DNA from: Oryzias latipes | Lineage: Eukaryota; Chordata; Actinopteri; Beloniformes; Adrianichthyidae | Direction of reading: 5' to 3' | Length of the DNA stretch: 64,000 nt | Assembly: GCF_002234675.1 (NCBI RefSeq) | Contig: NC_019879.2 | Coordinates: 21,695,855-21,759,854 of the forward strand | Part shown: in pieces, positions 27,480-39,776 of the stretch | Layout of the letters: each line of letters begins with the position of its first letter | How positions within the stretch are numbered: position 1 is the stretch's first letter | The notes under the pieces: model-generated | Told to the model about the DNA's origin: nothing | Databases searched by the model: none | The model's input: the letters and a program-made list of their open reading frames with translations, nothing else | Made by a program: the position numbers and the translations under genes

Positions 27480-30400
27480 CTAAGGCCACGTAAATCCAAG
27501 TCTCCTCTTTGCTTGATTGATGTCTGCAGCCTCATGTAGCTTCTTGATTTTTTCTGTTTTACGAGTGACGATTCTGGGCATCACCGCCCCAGACACATCC
27601 TGAACCAGGCAGGTGGGCTGGACTCCTCTGGAAGCGGGACCGTCCTCAGGTGGGTTTCCTTTCCTTGCAGCCTTGTAAAGTGGAAAAAGCATTTTCTTAG
27701 CCTCTGCTGCTGCGTCAATAACCTGCTGTGAATACTCCTGAAAACGCTTTTCCTCCTCTGCCGTGAGTTGCACATTTTTCTCAGCAAACTTGCGCTCTTC
27801 TGTCATCACATGCTGATGCCTGCTTTGACTTGCAGCCTGTATTTGAAACAAATATTGTTTTACTCAAAGATAATAAAAACCGGAGACTGGAATGAATGTA
27901 AAACGTTATTTGTTTTTCAATTACCATTTGCGCGATGAGGAATTGCTTCAATTTCTCATTTTCTTCTCTTATTTTTTTTGTCTCCTGTTGCTTCATTTCA
28001 GCAAATAGTCTGTCAGCTTCCATCTTTTTCATGTGTTCCTCCAGGGAATCCTGCTCAGAGATTCTCTTTCTCATCTCATTTTCTCTACTCTGAAAAGACA
28101 TTACGCATTACAGCTGTGACAAAGGCAAGCAAAATGCCATGCATGTGAACACAAGTTACTATGAATTCTCTGTGCTCGGTGATCGACTTCAACATCGCAG
28201 CTTTCTTCTGCTCCTCCTCTTGTTGAAGTTGTCCTCGTCTTGCGTCCATCTCTTCTGCAGCTTTAGCAGTCCTCTGCTCCTCATGGAGCATTCGTTCCTG
28301 CTGTGTGACCACCACTTTGTCCAAAATCCCTTCTCTGTGCTGCTGAGTCTCACTGGAAAATAAAATGGAAAAACCCACAATCACATCACATAAATGATCA
28401 TTAATTTGAACCTAAAAGACACATACCGCTTAGGAAACTCTTACCGTATTATTTCTCTATCTTTCTCTTTGCGTAACTTTGTCATTTTTTGTTTGGCAGA
28501 GAGAAAAAGTTTTCGTTGCTCCTCCTCAATCTCCTGCTTTTGTGCTTCTATTTTCCTCAGATGCTCCCTTTGTTGGAGATCCTCCTAAACACATACCCAT
28601 GTTTTTATAAATAGATGTGATTTTAAAAAAAAACAGATCCAAATAATTGATAATGTGATCCATCAAAATCTAACCATGTAAGCTTGCTTGATGTTTCTTT
28701 TGTGCATCGCCTGTTGTTCTGCAGCAGTTCTTTGCTCCCTCTGCTGAAGTTCAAAAAGACGCTGGATTTCCTCTTGGTCCTTCTGCTTTTCCTTCTGCTC
28801 TTGTTGCTCTCGAATCAACTCATTTTCCTTCATTCTAGATAAAAAAATCATACATAAAGCTCACACAAATCCTTCTCCATGGGATCATTTCAGCGTATTG
28901 CCTTATAAAGACCCACTCTGAGGAAAATTGTGTTTTTGTGTTCTTAACATGTTCCTGTGGCATTTATCTGATGATGGAGGACAAATATGAAGAAAATTAA
29001 GCTCAAAACTGTATTTCTGAGTATTTCGAATTGTTGTGAAGAATTTGTAAAGAGCTCATTTGTGACATACAAAAAGTGCACAGACCACAAGCTCCATGCT
29101 CTAAGTTTAAAGCAACGGGGAAGGGAAAGGGGGCAGGGTTACAACAGTCCTGCCCTCAACTCAGAGGCAAATTCTAATGAACTACTGCTGCCCTAAAGAA
29201 ACTATGTTGATTTTTGTTTATGTTAGGTTTCTTTAAGAGTTTTCCCTTACCGAGAAGGAGGTTCTAAGGGCAGGGATGCCTAGTTTAGCTTAGTCTGTTT
29301 AGTTTATTTTAGCAATCAGCTATTGTATTTTATAAAGGATTTTGTTTTATGCAATTATTGGTGTGAAGCCCGATGAGACAACTGTGTTGTAATATTAATA
29401 CCCACTGGGACCGTTTATAAAATATCCCAAAATATGATCAGAGTGGGTATTCTAACTGCCCTATAAAGGACTGATCAGAAATCACAGAAGCCTCACTGGT
29501 TTTTCAGGTCTTCAGCAAAAGCCATCCTTTCACGCCTCTTTTTCAGTGTCTTCTCCTCCTGCTGCTTCATGGCCTCATCCTCTCTGGTCATGATCTTCTC
29601 CAGAATCTCTTTTTCCCACCTTTCAGTGGCACTTTTTGTTTGTTGTTTCAGTTCCATTTGAGCCTCTCTCTCCTTTAGCACCTCTGTGAGCAGCAGAGCT
29701 CTCTGCAAAGTTGGCAATAGCTGCTTAGAATCAAGATTTAAGGAAGACATTAACAAACCAAGTATATACTCACGTGTAATCCTTTGACCCTGTCAGTTTG
29801 ATGATAAAGCTGAAGCTCTGCCTTTTGAACAGCCTCTTTCCTCTTTTCTTCCCTATAGTTGGCTTCCTCTAAATCCATCTGTTTTCTTTTTTCCTCCTCT
29901 ATCTGCTCTCGCACCTTTTTTGCCTCCAACTTCTTTTTCCGTTGACCCTGAGACAAATGCACACACAGTTTACTTTCAGGTCTCTCATAACATGACTTTA
30001 TAAAGGCAAACCAGTACTCACAGCAACCGTGTTGGACCACTTTGTCACCACCTCTTGAGAGTGGAGGTGCAGAGCCTCTCTTTGTTTAGCTGCCTCTCTC
30101 AGGCGCTCGCGGTCTTTATCGACACCAATTGTTTCATCTGTAATTCTGAGCCAGTCGGCTCTCCCTAAGACAGGGACTTTTCTGAAATCTGGAGGCTGGA
30201 TGTTGCCCTCTTCTGCTGATCCTTCAAAGAAAAGAATTTTTATCACAACAACACATCTTAAAACCTTCATAATAAATGGAATCTCTGTAGCAGGCATCTA
30301 AATTTAAATCCTTTGTTTTGGACACACAGTGGGATTTAACAGCCATGTTTATAACATAGCTCAACTAATCATGTAAACACAACATATTCTGATGCCCTCC

Positions 30401-31307
30401 ATCAGGGTTAGGTGGGTAATTAACCCACCTTAAAGTCACCCCGGTGTTTTAAATTCTTCTTGGTTGTATAATTTTAGAAATTTACTTATTTAATTTGCAT
30501 AAAAACAAAAATAAGTAGCATAGATTCTAGCAAAACGTTGTCACTTCATGTTCACAAGGTTAAATAGAAACATGATAATGGATTTAAATACAATTTTTTT
30601 GGGCAGTAATAACTGTCAAAACAAGATCAAATGTGATCTAAACAGCACAGAAGGCTAACAACTGTTGTTTGCTATGATGTGGGCAATTACTCGATTCTGA
30701 TTGGCTGCAGGGTGTCCATTAAAAAGTAATCATGGAAACCTAAAAAAGAAGTTCCGGTCAATAAGTCTGGATGTTCCTCGTGCCACTGAGTAAATGAAAC
30801 AACGAAAAAATTAGTCAGGATATTGGTTGACATACGTTATTTCCCAATTTATCAACGGCAACACAGTAGAAAAGACCTCTGCCCTTCAAATTGCACTATG
30901 GACATGCCAGTATCTTTTAAATATTACGGTAAACGGCAATTACATTTAAAAAGTTCGTTCTTTCTGTTTTGCTTTTTTTATAGACTGAATACGTGTTTAT
31001 AAATATTTTTTTTATTAGTAAAAAAAATCAGAGATAAGGGTGGATTTTTTGTAAAGATGTGCTGAAACAATACTACTTGTGGACTTTGTTATTTGACGAA
31101 AACTTTTGCTACACCTCTGCGTCATCCATTAATTCTGATAATGAACATTATGCATCATCCCTTGAATATGATATACGTAAGGTATCTTATATATTATCTT
31201 ATTTAGTATCTGTAAAAACGTTATCAAAAAAGCCTTAAATATGTTTGCTAGCACTCACCATCTTTAGTAAAGCCTCTTCCACGGCCGCACTTAACCGACG
31301 ACGTCAT
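27480..31307 (-). CDS. cfap210: Cilia- and flagella-associated protein 210 (CCDC173)
   Basis: CFAP210 is a microtubule inner protein of motile cilia and sperm flagella. Nine minus-strand exons (31307-31259, 30221-30022, 29947-29774, 29702-29497, 28834-28675, 28584-28445, 28352-28160, 28089-27925, 27836-27480) join in frame to 547 residues, close to the human length of 552. The product is almost entirely Glu/Lys/Gln/Arg-rich predicted coiled coil of trichoplein type (for example REQQEQKEKQKDQEEIQRL), with a conserved non-coiled N-terminal part (FRKVPVLGRADWLRIT) and C-terminus (AKRRLGFTWP). The start is ATG 31307 (MTSSVKCGRGRGFTKDG). Its position between ppig and the klhl23 side matches human CCDC173. 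RFX-half-site and CCAAT motifs lie upstream. Confidence 0.93.
28907..29452 (+). mobile_element. CCCACT-TIR MITE family, copy B (full length, 546 bp)
   Basis: It begins AAAGACCCACTCTGA and ends TCAGAGTGGGTATTC, giving a perfect 11-bp inverted core CCCACTCTGA/TCAGAGTGGG-type. It inserted into the cfap210 intron between 29497 and 28834. Flanking GCCTTATA and GCCCTATA hint at an 8-bp duplication, not proven. Confidence 0.7.
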
Positions 31308-31478
31308 TTTTTATCTAAGATTATTTCTGTGGGTTCTAGCATAACACTAGATAATAGTTATTAAAACATATTCAGTTTACAGTTAAACGGAGAACACTTA
31401 CGAGCTCAGGGAGAGAAAGTTGGTTATCTTTTTTTTTTTTTTTTTTTTTGCTAACTGACCCAGCCTCCCCTCTGAAAA

Positions 31479-31582
31479 CCAATCAGCAAACCCCATCGAA
31501 CTTCAACAGCCAATCAGCGTTTTCCTGCGGCGACTCTAGCAACAGGTCTGTTGTGTTGTATCTAGGCAACGGGAGAACCAAT
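31479..31582 (-). promoter_or_regulatory. cfap210 promoter: CCAAT boxes and RFX half-site
   Basis: CCAAT occurs at 31479-31483, 31510-31514 and 31578-31582. GTTGTATCTAGGCAAC at 31555-31570 contains a perfect RFX half-site (GTTGCC on the minus strand) with a weaker, over-spaced partner. All lie 170-280 bases upstream of the ATG of a motile-cilium gene. Role is inferred. Confidence 0.4.
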
Positions 31583-31690
31583 CACAAACTCTTCCTTGTT
31601 CATTAACAAGCGAATTGAGAACGAAAATGACACTCTCTCAGCTTTAATTTAGTTACAAATTCTAAAAAAGTCAACGTAAAAGAAAGCGCG

Positions 31691-31698
31691 TGACGTCA
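31691..31698. promoter_or_regulatory. Perfect CRE palindrome TGACGTCA
   Basis: TGACGTCA stands 384 bases upstream of the cfap210 ATG. CREB/CREM sites are common near cilium and testis genes, but one 8-base match is weak evidence on its own. Confidence 0.3.
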
Positions 31699-34177
31699 CA
31701 TCTTCAGAGTCAGCGCGCCATTGGTGTGTTGCTAGTTAATATGTCTAACTGGAGCAGTCACGCAGACCACACGTGATGTAGTAGACAGATTCAGAGAGTT
31801 TTGCAGGGTGACCTGTCCTCCACCTCTCACCTGATAACAGCTGTGAGCCCCAAATGCCTTCCAAGAATGAAGCAACAGTAGATACTGATGATGATAATAC
31901 TGGATAATACTGACATTATCATGAAAGTAACATTTTCTAATCACAATTGTTTTATTTTAGGTCTACTGATGTTCCTTTAGTGTGTCTGGCACATGCATTT
32001 TGTAAAGTTTATTTGCACATATTTGTCATGTTAACTTTTTAACATTACATCTAGAAAGTCTATTTTTACCCACTGTTCTCAGAATGGAAGACCATGTGAG
32101 TTTAAATGCTATTTTCACTTCCCTTAGCACAAACCCCTGCTAGCCTCTGTGAAAAAGTATGTGTTTAAAGATAAATGAGCATTTGAATTTAGAAAGCTAT
32201 CATTTTATTTAAATGTGATTTATCACATATTTCATTTTAAACTGAACAGGAGTCTATTTACTTAGGTTAGAAAAACAAGGGTAGTCCAGCCTTTGACTCG
32301 TTCTTTTTATTTATTTATTTATTTTGGCTGAAAATTAAACCTGACTTCAATTCTATTTCAATAGACTACAATTTTATTTAATCTCAGTCACATCATAATA
32401 ACAATAAACTTTAACACAGCACACATTTTCCTATCATAAATTAAGCCAATAGTAACTATGAAAATACTTGTGTCATTTCTTAAAGTTGTTTTTAAAATAA
32501 AGTAAATAATGCAATCCATAATAAATGTTTGACTGAAAAAAAAAGAGAAAAAAATGTAAATTGGTCATAAACTTTATAAATTCAAAAAAAATCCCTGTAT
32601 TAATATTGATGTGGTTAGACATATGCTGAATGACCTATAGGCCAACATTAGATTACACAGCCTGTCATATGCTGTTTAATGAGTCAGGAGATCAACAGTG
32701 TCTTAAATCTAGCGTCACATGATCTGATTTTCTGGACAAATTGAAGAAGTATACTTTTTAATTTGGTTTCTCTCTTCGTTCTGGCGTTACACAGTAACAA
32801 ATCTTTGACTATCATTTGAAATGCTACATGCTTAAACCACATGATTAAAGGTACAGTGACTAAATAAGATATGTATCCCTCATTAAATATTGTAAAAGAG
32901 GAAAATAGAAAACGAGGCGCTAAGTTTTGTCTCAATTTTTTGCCCTTTCTGGAGATTTGTACTTGCACTTTCAGTTTATGGTCCCTTTTAAGATACAAAT
33001 TCCTTGTTGAAACTTTGTTCTCAAATTGAAAAAAGAAAGATAGAATACTTTCTGCAAAAAAGATAATTTGGACTTTTATCGATTCTGTAGATTTTTGGCT
33101 TTATAGTTCTTATTTTTGTCAACACTTTAAAAAGTTACTTGTGGCATATACAGTGTATATATCAAAGCAAAAGAAAGCAAAAAACAAAACAAACAACTGA
33201 AATCTATGCAGAAATATATCAAATATGGGATAATTAGTCATAAAATTGATTGGAAAATGTGCATACATCCACATAAAAAAATTTTTTTATTACTCTTAAT
33301 CATTAGCTCTTTTGCATCACACAAAGAAACAATTAGGTTTGACCAAAGTAGTTGAATTGATTGCGTGAAAGGGAATGGGAGGGGGCAAACTTATATAACC
33401 CCTGGCTTTTGCATTACTAACTAAATAATTATCATAAGCAACTATTGCTATTGAGTTTTTTGTTTTTCCAATTTCAATTTTACACATTTATTTCCTTTTA
33501 GATTTTTTTCAAACAATTTAAGATTTTTTTATGATTATCTATAACATTTTTAAAACAATATTGTTTTTTTTTTCTACCTGTTTCACCATTATGTCGTTAT
33601 TCTGGCACCTTTGGAAGTTGTAGCATCCTCTGCTATTTAGACCAGATTTTCTTTGTTTGTTTTTGTTTTTTCCCCATCTTCTTCAGTTAATTCAGCACCA
33701 ATAAAGTTATTTATTCAATATTAGTGCTTACATTATAGAATCTCTCCAGCAATTAGCAGTACACACAGTTTTCACTCCTTTATCCATTGTATTTCCTACA
33801 TTTTTTTGCCCTTTTTTAAATTAAAAGCCACTTGGGTTACAACTATTGCGCTAGTTCATGAGTTCCTACATAAAACTATAACCATCGCAGCTGTTTTGGT
33901 TCTTCATTTTGCAAAAAGAGGTGCTTTTTTTCAGTGGGTTTTCTGCTGGCAGAGCTCTAAAGAGTGACTCTTCGAATTCATCTCCAGTCACGCCTGAACG
34001 GGTGATGTGCGGGAGGCGGGACCACGCATGCTTTCAGCTTGGAGAAAGCCGTTTCAAAAGACTAGGGGTTTTGGGGGAGGAACTCTGAAGAGGACCCATC
34101 ATCATCATCATCATCAGTTCACCAACTCTCCTAACCGGCTGCCCCGCATCCGCAACCCCACAGAGAAAAATCCCAAG

Positions 34178-37100
34178 ATGGCCCCGACCTCCATCAAATC
34201 CGTGCTAATCAGTGAAAGTGTCGATCCCCGCTGCAGGGCGATCCTGGAGGAAAACGGCATCCTAGTGACGGAGAAGCAGAACATGAAGAAAGAGGAATTG
34301 ATTGCAGAGATTGGGGTAAGAGCGGGTCTTTTGTTGTGGAGGCTCCGAGGGCATCGGGGCACTTTTCTCTCACGCACCGTATTCCTGCGCGTACGTCCTT
34401 TATCTCGATAACGTGCTTTAATGGATGCATGTAGAGACATGCTTGCTGGATTTTGCACGTGGAGTCCGATTACCCAGATGATCTCAGCTCAGTTCCGCCC
34501 TATAGGAGAGCGGGAGGCTGATGCAACTCATCTTTGACTTTTCTTTAGACGCATTCCTCTGCGCACCCCCGTCGAACCAGCTGTGTCCTTGAACTGTAAA
34601 ATTTATCAGATTACATCCAATCTAATAAAAGAAAAGAAAAGTTGCTGAACTTTTTTTCAATTATTTTTTTATTTGCTCCATCTGAATGACTGTTGTTATT
34701 GGAGCTGATTCCCAGGGCCGGATTCGTCATGATTTGAGTCCTTGGGCCAAATTGAAGTCATGGGCACCATTTATAAGATTTCAGTTTAAAATGTAGGTAG
34801 AAGACTATAAAGCTGTAAATTTATTGAACATCTATAGTTAAAGATCCACTCTGATGTAAATCGTGTTTTTGGCATTTTAACATGTTCTTGCTGCATTTTC
34901 TCATGATGGAGGACAAACTTTGAGAAATTTAAGCCTAAAATAGCATTTTCTGAGTCTTTCTTTATTCAAATAATTGTGAATCAGGCAATCGCGAAAAAGA
35001 TTTGCGATGCAGACGCTACCAAGGCAAGCCACAAGCCCCCTGTTCCGATCTATTCTAATGCATCCACTTGCAGACAAAGAGATCCATGAACGTCTTTGTT
35101 TTCCTGGTCTGAGCTGGCATCTGGCTCAAAACTGTACAGCTGGATAGCTCCAATATTGCTAGCTAATTTTTTGCACCAGTAATTTTTTGTTGAGGGTGGG
35201 AGGGGCTGTAAACTAGTGGGAAAGCATGTAAACAGATTGGAAGGGGGCCGGCTTACTCCCAAGCCAACAGTCCCGCCCACAGCTCAGAAGCAAATTTCTA
35301 ATGAACTACTACAGCTCTGCAGAAAGTATGTCCTAGAAAATGTCACAGGTTTTTTGATTTTCTGATCGGAGAGGGACTTTGAAGGAAAAAGTTCTTCAAT
35401 CACAAGTTACTGTAGAGCATTACAGCAAAGATAGCTTACTCGTTCATGTTTTATGCACACATAATATTCTGTCTGTTGCTAATTTGTAGTGTGCTACTTT
35501 TCATGTGTTGTGCTAATGCTCCTAAACCACAAAATACAGTGGTAACACAAATGCACAAGTAACTTTTTTTTCTTCCTTTTAAAAAAAATGCAATATAAAG
35601 GATCAATAAGTTGAAGTTCTGATTGCAAGAATTATATTTTTAGTGGTTAATCAAAAAATAACAGAGCTAAATTTTTAAAAGACCTCCTCTGATCATCTTT
35701 TAAGCTATTTTAATAGTGATCCCACCTTGCATATTTCGACGTCACAAATAAGCCCCTTTTAAGCAGCATCTGCTCCAAATTCACAGTGATTTGAATAAAG
35801 AAATACTCAGAAATGCAGTTTTACGCTGAATTATCTTTATACATGTCCTCCATCATCAGAAAAATGCCACAAGAACATGTTAAAAACACCAAAAACACCA
35901 TTTTCATTATAGTCGGCTAATCAGAAGTTAGTCCTAGGCACAAAATAAATTATAAACAGTTTTTGTTATGGTCATGTTGTTGAACAGCATTCAGGATTTA
36001 AGTGGATTTCATAATAAAGTGGGGTAAAATTTTTATACATCACAGCTGTTTTGTTCATCTGCCTTTTGATCACTTCTTTACATTTTAGCTCTATGATGGC
36101 CTTGTGGTCAGATCTGCAACAAAAGTAACAGCTGACATCATCAGTGCCGCTCATAATCTCAAGATCATCGGGAGAGCTGGGACCGGTGTGGATAATGTGG
36201 ACGTAAATGCTGCTACCCATAAGGGCATCATTGTCATGAAGTGAGTCCCCAGTTTTAAATACTGATTCTGGTCACCGTGAAGGGCCCAGTGTAACTTTCC
36301 ACTGTTTTTTCCCAGCACACCAAGCGGTAACACAATTAGTGCCGCTGAGCTGACATGTGCACTGCTGATGAGCCTTTCAAGGTACAAACTGTACCTTTCT
36401 TCTACCATCGGTAAGCAGACCTGCTATTAGCAAGGGGATTGTTAATCAGAATTTTTTTGTTTAATTTTAGGAATGTGCCTCAAGCTGTAATGTCAATGAA
36501 AGAAGGGAACTGGGACCGTAAAAAGGTAAACAGAGGCTTTCCATCTAGCCCTTCGTTTGCTTCGGCTCATAAAGCAATTGCTGTTGCATGGATGGTTCCA
36601 CTGTTCATCCGCTGGTTAATAATCACATCTGACACTTGGGTTCTCATTGTTTGGATTTTGGGTGCTTTATTCCCTTCACTGCAGTTCATGGGTTCAGAGC
36701 TGTATGGCAAAGTTCTAGGAATAGTTGGACTTGGAAGAATCGGGAAGGAAGTTGCCACGAGAATGCAAGCCTTTGGCATGAAGGTGGGTTGTAGAAATAC
36801 AACACGCTGAGACTTGTGAGTAATATTAAGATGAACAGGTTTTTTCTCTTTTCAGACTGTTGGTTATGATCCTATTACTCCACTGGAGGTGTCAGCTAGC
36901 TGGGGGGTGGAGCAGATGTCGCTGGAGCAGCTATGGCCTCTGTGTGACTACATTACTGTCCACACTCCCCTCATGCCCTCCACTGTTGGTGAGCGCTGTT
37001 CTTCTCAGGGAATAGATGCTGGTGGGGATGTATCTGTGGTTGTGACCAAATTCCTTCACTACTCACTACATAGTGCACTATAAAGTGCGTTTGCCATTTT

Positions 37101-39776
37101 GTTGGGCTGTCCGACTCCAAAACACAGAAATGCTCTAGAAATTTCTCTAAAAAAACAGTGTTCATTGATGCTCACTAGATTGGTAAAAAATATACTACAA
37201 TGCATTGCGTTTGAACAATTTTTGTGGAAAAAAATGTATTTTCATTTTCTTTTATAAATCATCCAAATTGTCATCATTAGAACAGAGTGGATTCATAAAC
37301 AGACTGTTTGTACTTATTAGGTTTTTACTTTGTGAAATCAGCGACGTCATACATTCTATTAAAAAATGAACACGGTGTCTTTTAAAATCAAGGGCACTGG
37401 ATTGACACTGTATAGTTTTTTAGTAGTTTGTACAAAGCCTGGGATTTACTCTGGCTTTTTTCCAAGGTCTCCTCAATGACAACACATTTGCTAAGTGCAA
37501 GAAAGGAGTGAAGGTTGTGAACTGTGCGAGAGGGGGCATCATTGATGAGGCTGCTCTTCTCAGAGCTTTGGAGTCTGGACAGTGTGGAGGAGCAGGGCTC
37601 GATGTCTTCAATGAGGTAATATTTTAACACCCACTAATGAAAATGGTGTTTTTGGTGCTTTTAACATGTTCTTTTACTGATGATGGAGGACATGTATCAA
37701 GAAAATTAAGCTAAAAATTGCATTTCAGAGTATTCAAATCACTGTAACATTTGAGATTTTGACTTTTACACTCTTTTATAGGGAATTTATCAATTAAGCA
37801 AGATATTTAACTCAAAAGTCAAAGTCATAACATTTGTCCTTTATGTAACCCAGACGACTTCAGAAAAACTGCTTTGTTTTTGTACATCAGCAATACTAAT
37901 GAACAAAACCTATCTTTTACAGGAGCCACCTAAGAACCGTTCTCTGGTGGACCATCCCAATGTCATCAGCTGTCCGCACTTGGGCGCCAGTACGAAGGAG
38001 GCTCAGGCTCGCTGTGGGGAGGACATAGCCCAGCAAATTGTGGACATGGTGAAAGGCAAGAACTTGGTTGGAGCAGTAAGTCCTCCCAGATGTCTTCAAG
38101 TTTAAATGAACTTTAGAAAAACAAACTTTGTTTTTGAGCATGTTCACAGCAGAATCAAGTTTGTTTCCTCAGAGTCTCTATGTTAGGGCTCTTAATTTTG
38201 ACTAAAGGACAGGGTCCACCCCCTCTTTACCTCTTGTGCATTTATTATTGATAAAATTCAGAAATTTATATTCCACTATCAAGTTTCAACTTGCACGAAT
38301 TTAAGGAATTGTGTAAGTTGGAGTTCTGTCAGGAGCCTTCACACTCATATCGTGTTTGTGTCAAAATGTACCCCTTTTTCAAGTCTGAAAACGGGTACAT
38401 TTTGACCCAAACACAGCATAAGGGTTAAAAAGCCATAATGTTAATAAAAAAGTCTTTCCATCAAATTACATTCAAATATGATTGAACTGCAGCTGATCAG
38501 CGATTTGCAATTGACGCCATTGCTTCTGTGTTATGGTGAAGGTCAATGCTCAAGTTTTGGCTGGCACGTTCTCCCAGGAGTCCCACCTGCTCATCAAACT
38601 GGGAGAATCTCTGGGAGCATTGCTTCAGTCCTGCAGTGCCGCCAAGAAGCCGTTGAGTCGAGTTCAGATCACATCTCAAGGTGAAACTGCTTCGCTAACT
38701 TGTTTTGTGTTGGGAAACTATATACTTGTAGTTGGAAAACTTTGTTCTTTCTTGTGTCTTATTACTTGGAGACAACATAAAATTGGATTCAGTCCAGAAT
38801 TTGTCTTTTTTCAAGTAAATAGATCATTTTACTTTGAAATCTTACACTGACTTTTTCAAAAAAAAAAGTGATTGAGATGTTTTGTACAACTCAGGCGAGT
38901 GCATGAAGTCCTGCACTGGTTACATGAAGTCAGCTGTGTTGGTCGGCCTGCTCAGCCAGGACTGTGAATGTCGCCCAAACCTCATCAATGTCCTCAGCCT
39001 GTCCAAGCAGAAAGAAATTGAGGTACATTTAACGCAATGTGACAATCACAGACCAATTTTTCTTTGATTTGAGTCTTTCTATGTGTGTACTGCCTCTTCA
39101 GGTGAGTCAGACCCACGGTGCATCTGAAGGTGACGGTGTGTGTAAGGTGGAACTAGTTGCCGGCGGCTGCAGCTATAGAGTCAGCGGATCAGTTCAAGGA
39201 GGGGTCCCTGTCCTGCTGGAGCTGAACGGTAGCGTGTTCCGGCAACCCATCGCTCTCTGTGGAAATCTGCTGTTCTTCAGGGCTTCTGGTGGTCCTCAAC
39301 TGCTGTCTTCAATGGCTGGTACGAACACAAACCCTGCAAAACTTAGAGTAAAAGCATAAGATGTTTGCTTATAAAGAGTTTCTTTGTCTCTTCTTTCTTT
39401 ATAACTGTAAAACTGTAGTCGAAGCAGGTTAAAACCTCAATTTCTATGCAAAAATCTTCTGATTCTTCACTTTTGAGATGAAATCACACTAAACATCATG
39501 TTAGCACATTTATACATAATAATACACTGTCGTCCTCACAAACGTTAACCTATGATACATCAACTCAAATGTGTTTGGTTTTTTTAATTCACCTTGAAGT
39601 ATTCTTTTATACGTTCTTTAGGAGTGTTGGCAGCAAACGGAGTGGAGATTCAGAGTTTCAGCGCTCCCACCGCCCACCCTGAGGATCCATGGCACTGCGT
39701 GGGGGTGTCTTCCCTCCTGCCAGATCTGAGTGTCTTGAAGCCTTCGGTAAAGGACGCAGCACAGCTTCAGATTTAA
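34178..39776 (+). CDS. phgdh: D-3-phosphoglycerate dehydrogenase
   Basis: PHGDH oxidises 3-phosphoglycerate with NAD+ to 3-phosphohydroxypyruvate, the first committed step of cytosolic serine synthesis. Twelve exons (34178-34315, 36089-36240, 36316-36381, 36471-36525, 36685-36783, 36856-36988, 37467-37615, 37923-38075, 38542-38680, 38895-39022, 39102-39318, 39622-39776) close in frame to 527 residues (human 533). The Rossmann motif [13 protein letters not shown], the catalytic Arg ([11 protein letters not shown]), Glu (LDVFNEEPP) and His ([13 protein letters not shown]) are all present. The C-terminal ~220 residues are the less conserved regulatory part. ATG 34178 has a strong context (A at -3, G at +4); a weaker in-frame ATG lies at 34028. 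AATAAA is at about 39970. Intron 1 carries two MITE copies. Confidence 0.97.
34840..35380 (+). mobile_element. CCCACT-TIR MITE family, copy C (full length, 541 bp)
   Basis: It begins AAAGATCCACTCTGAT and ends ATCGGAGAGGGACTTTG, with imperfect inverted ends. It shares the internal blocks of copy A, including the GAGCTGGCATC and ATGTCCTAGAAAA segments. It lies in phgdh intron 1. Confidence 0.7.
35690..35920 (-). mobile_element. CCCACT-TIR MITE family, short copy E (reverse)
   Basis: ATGTCCTCCATCATCAGAAAAA and AACATGTT are the reverse complement of the left part of the full copies, with GACCTCCTCTGATC at the other end. The middle ~300 bases are missing. It lies 300 bases from copy C in the opposite orientation. 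Confidence 0.6.
37622..37750 (+). mobile_element. CCCACT-TIR MITE family, 5' fragment F
   Basis: CACCCACTAATGAAAATGG, AACATGTTCTTTTA and GATGATGGAGGACATGTAT match the left ends of the full copies. It stops after about 130 bases, in the phgdh intron after 37615. Confidence 0.55.
38352..38414 (+). repeat. Near-perfect 22-bp hairpin in phgdh intron 8
   Basis: The arms 38352-38373 and 38393-38414 are reverse complements with one mismatch and a 19-base loop. Weaker pairing continues a few bases outward. The core GTCAAAATGTACCC and the outer AAGGGTTAA suggest a MITE/foldback origin. It is transcribed in the phgdh pre-mRNA. Confidence 0.65.

Larger units (their letters stand above)
31308..34177. 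other. cfap210-phgdh divergent intergenic region
   Basis: About 400 bases next to cfap210 are promoter-like (CCAAT boxes, CRE). From 31.75 to 33.95 kb the DNA is AT-rich with no reading frame or clear repeat. The last 200 bases are the phgdh leader, including a run of CAT repeats at about 34099. Human PHOSPHO2 would be expected near here or before klhl23, and it is absent. Confidence 0.55.

Noticed and set aside
31430-31450. Run of about 21 T upstream of cfap210
   Set aside because: Ordinary homopolymer, not adjacent to a retroelement end.
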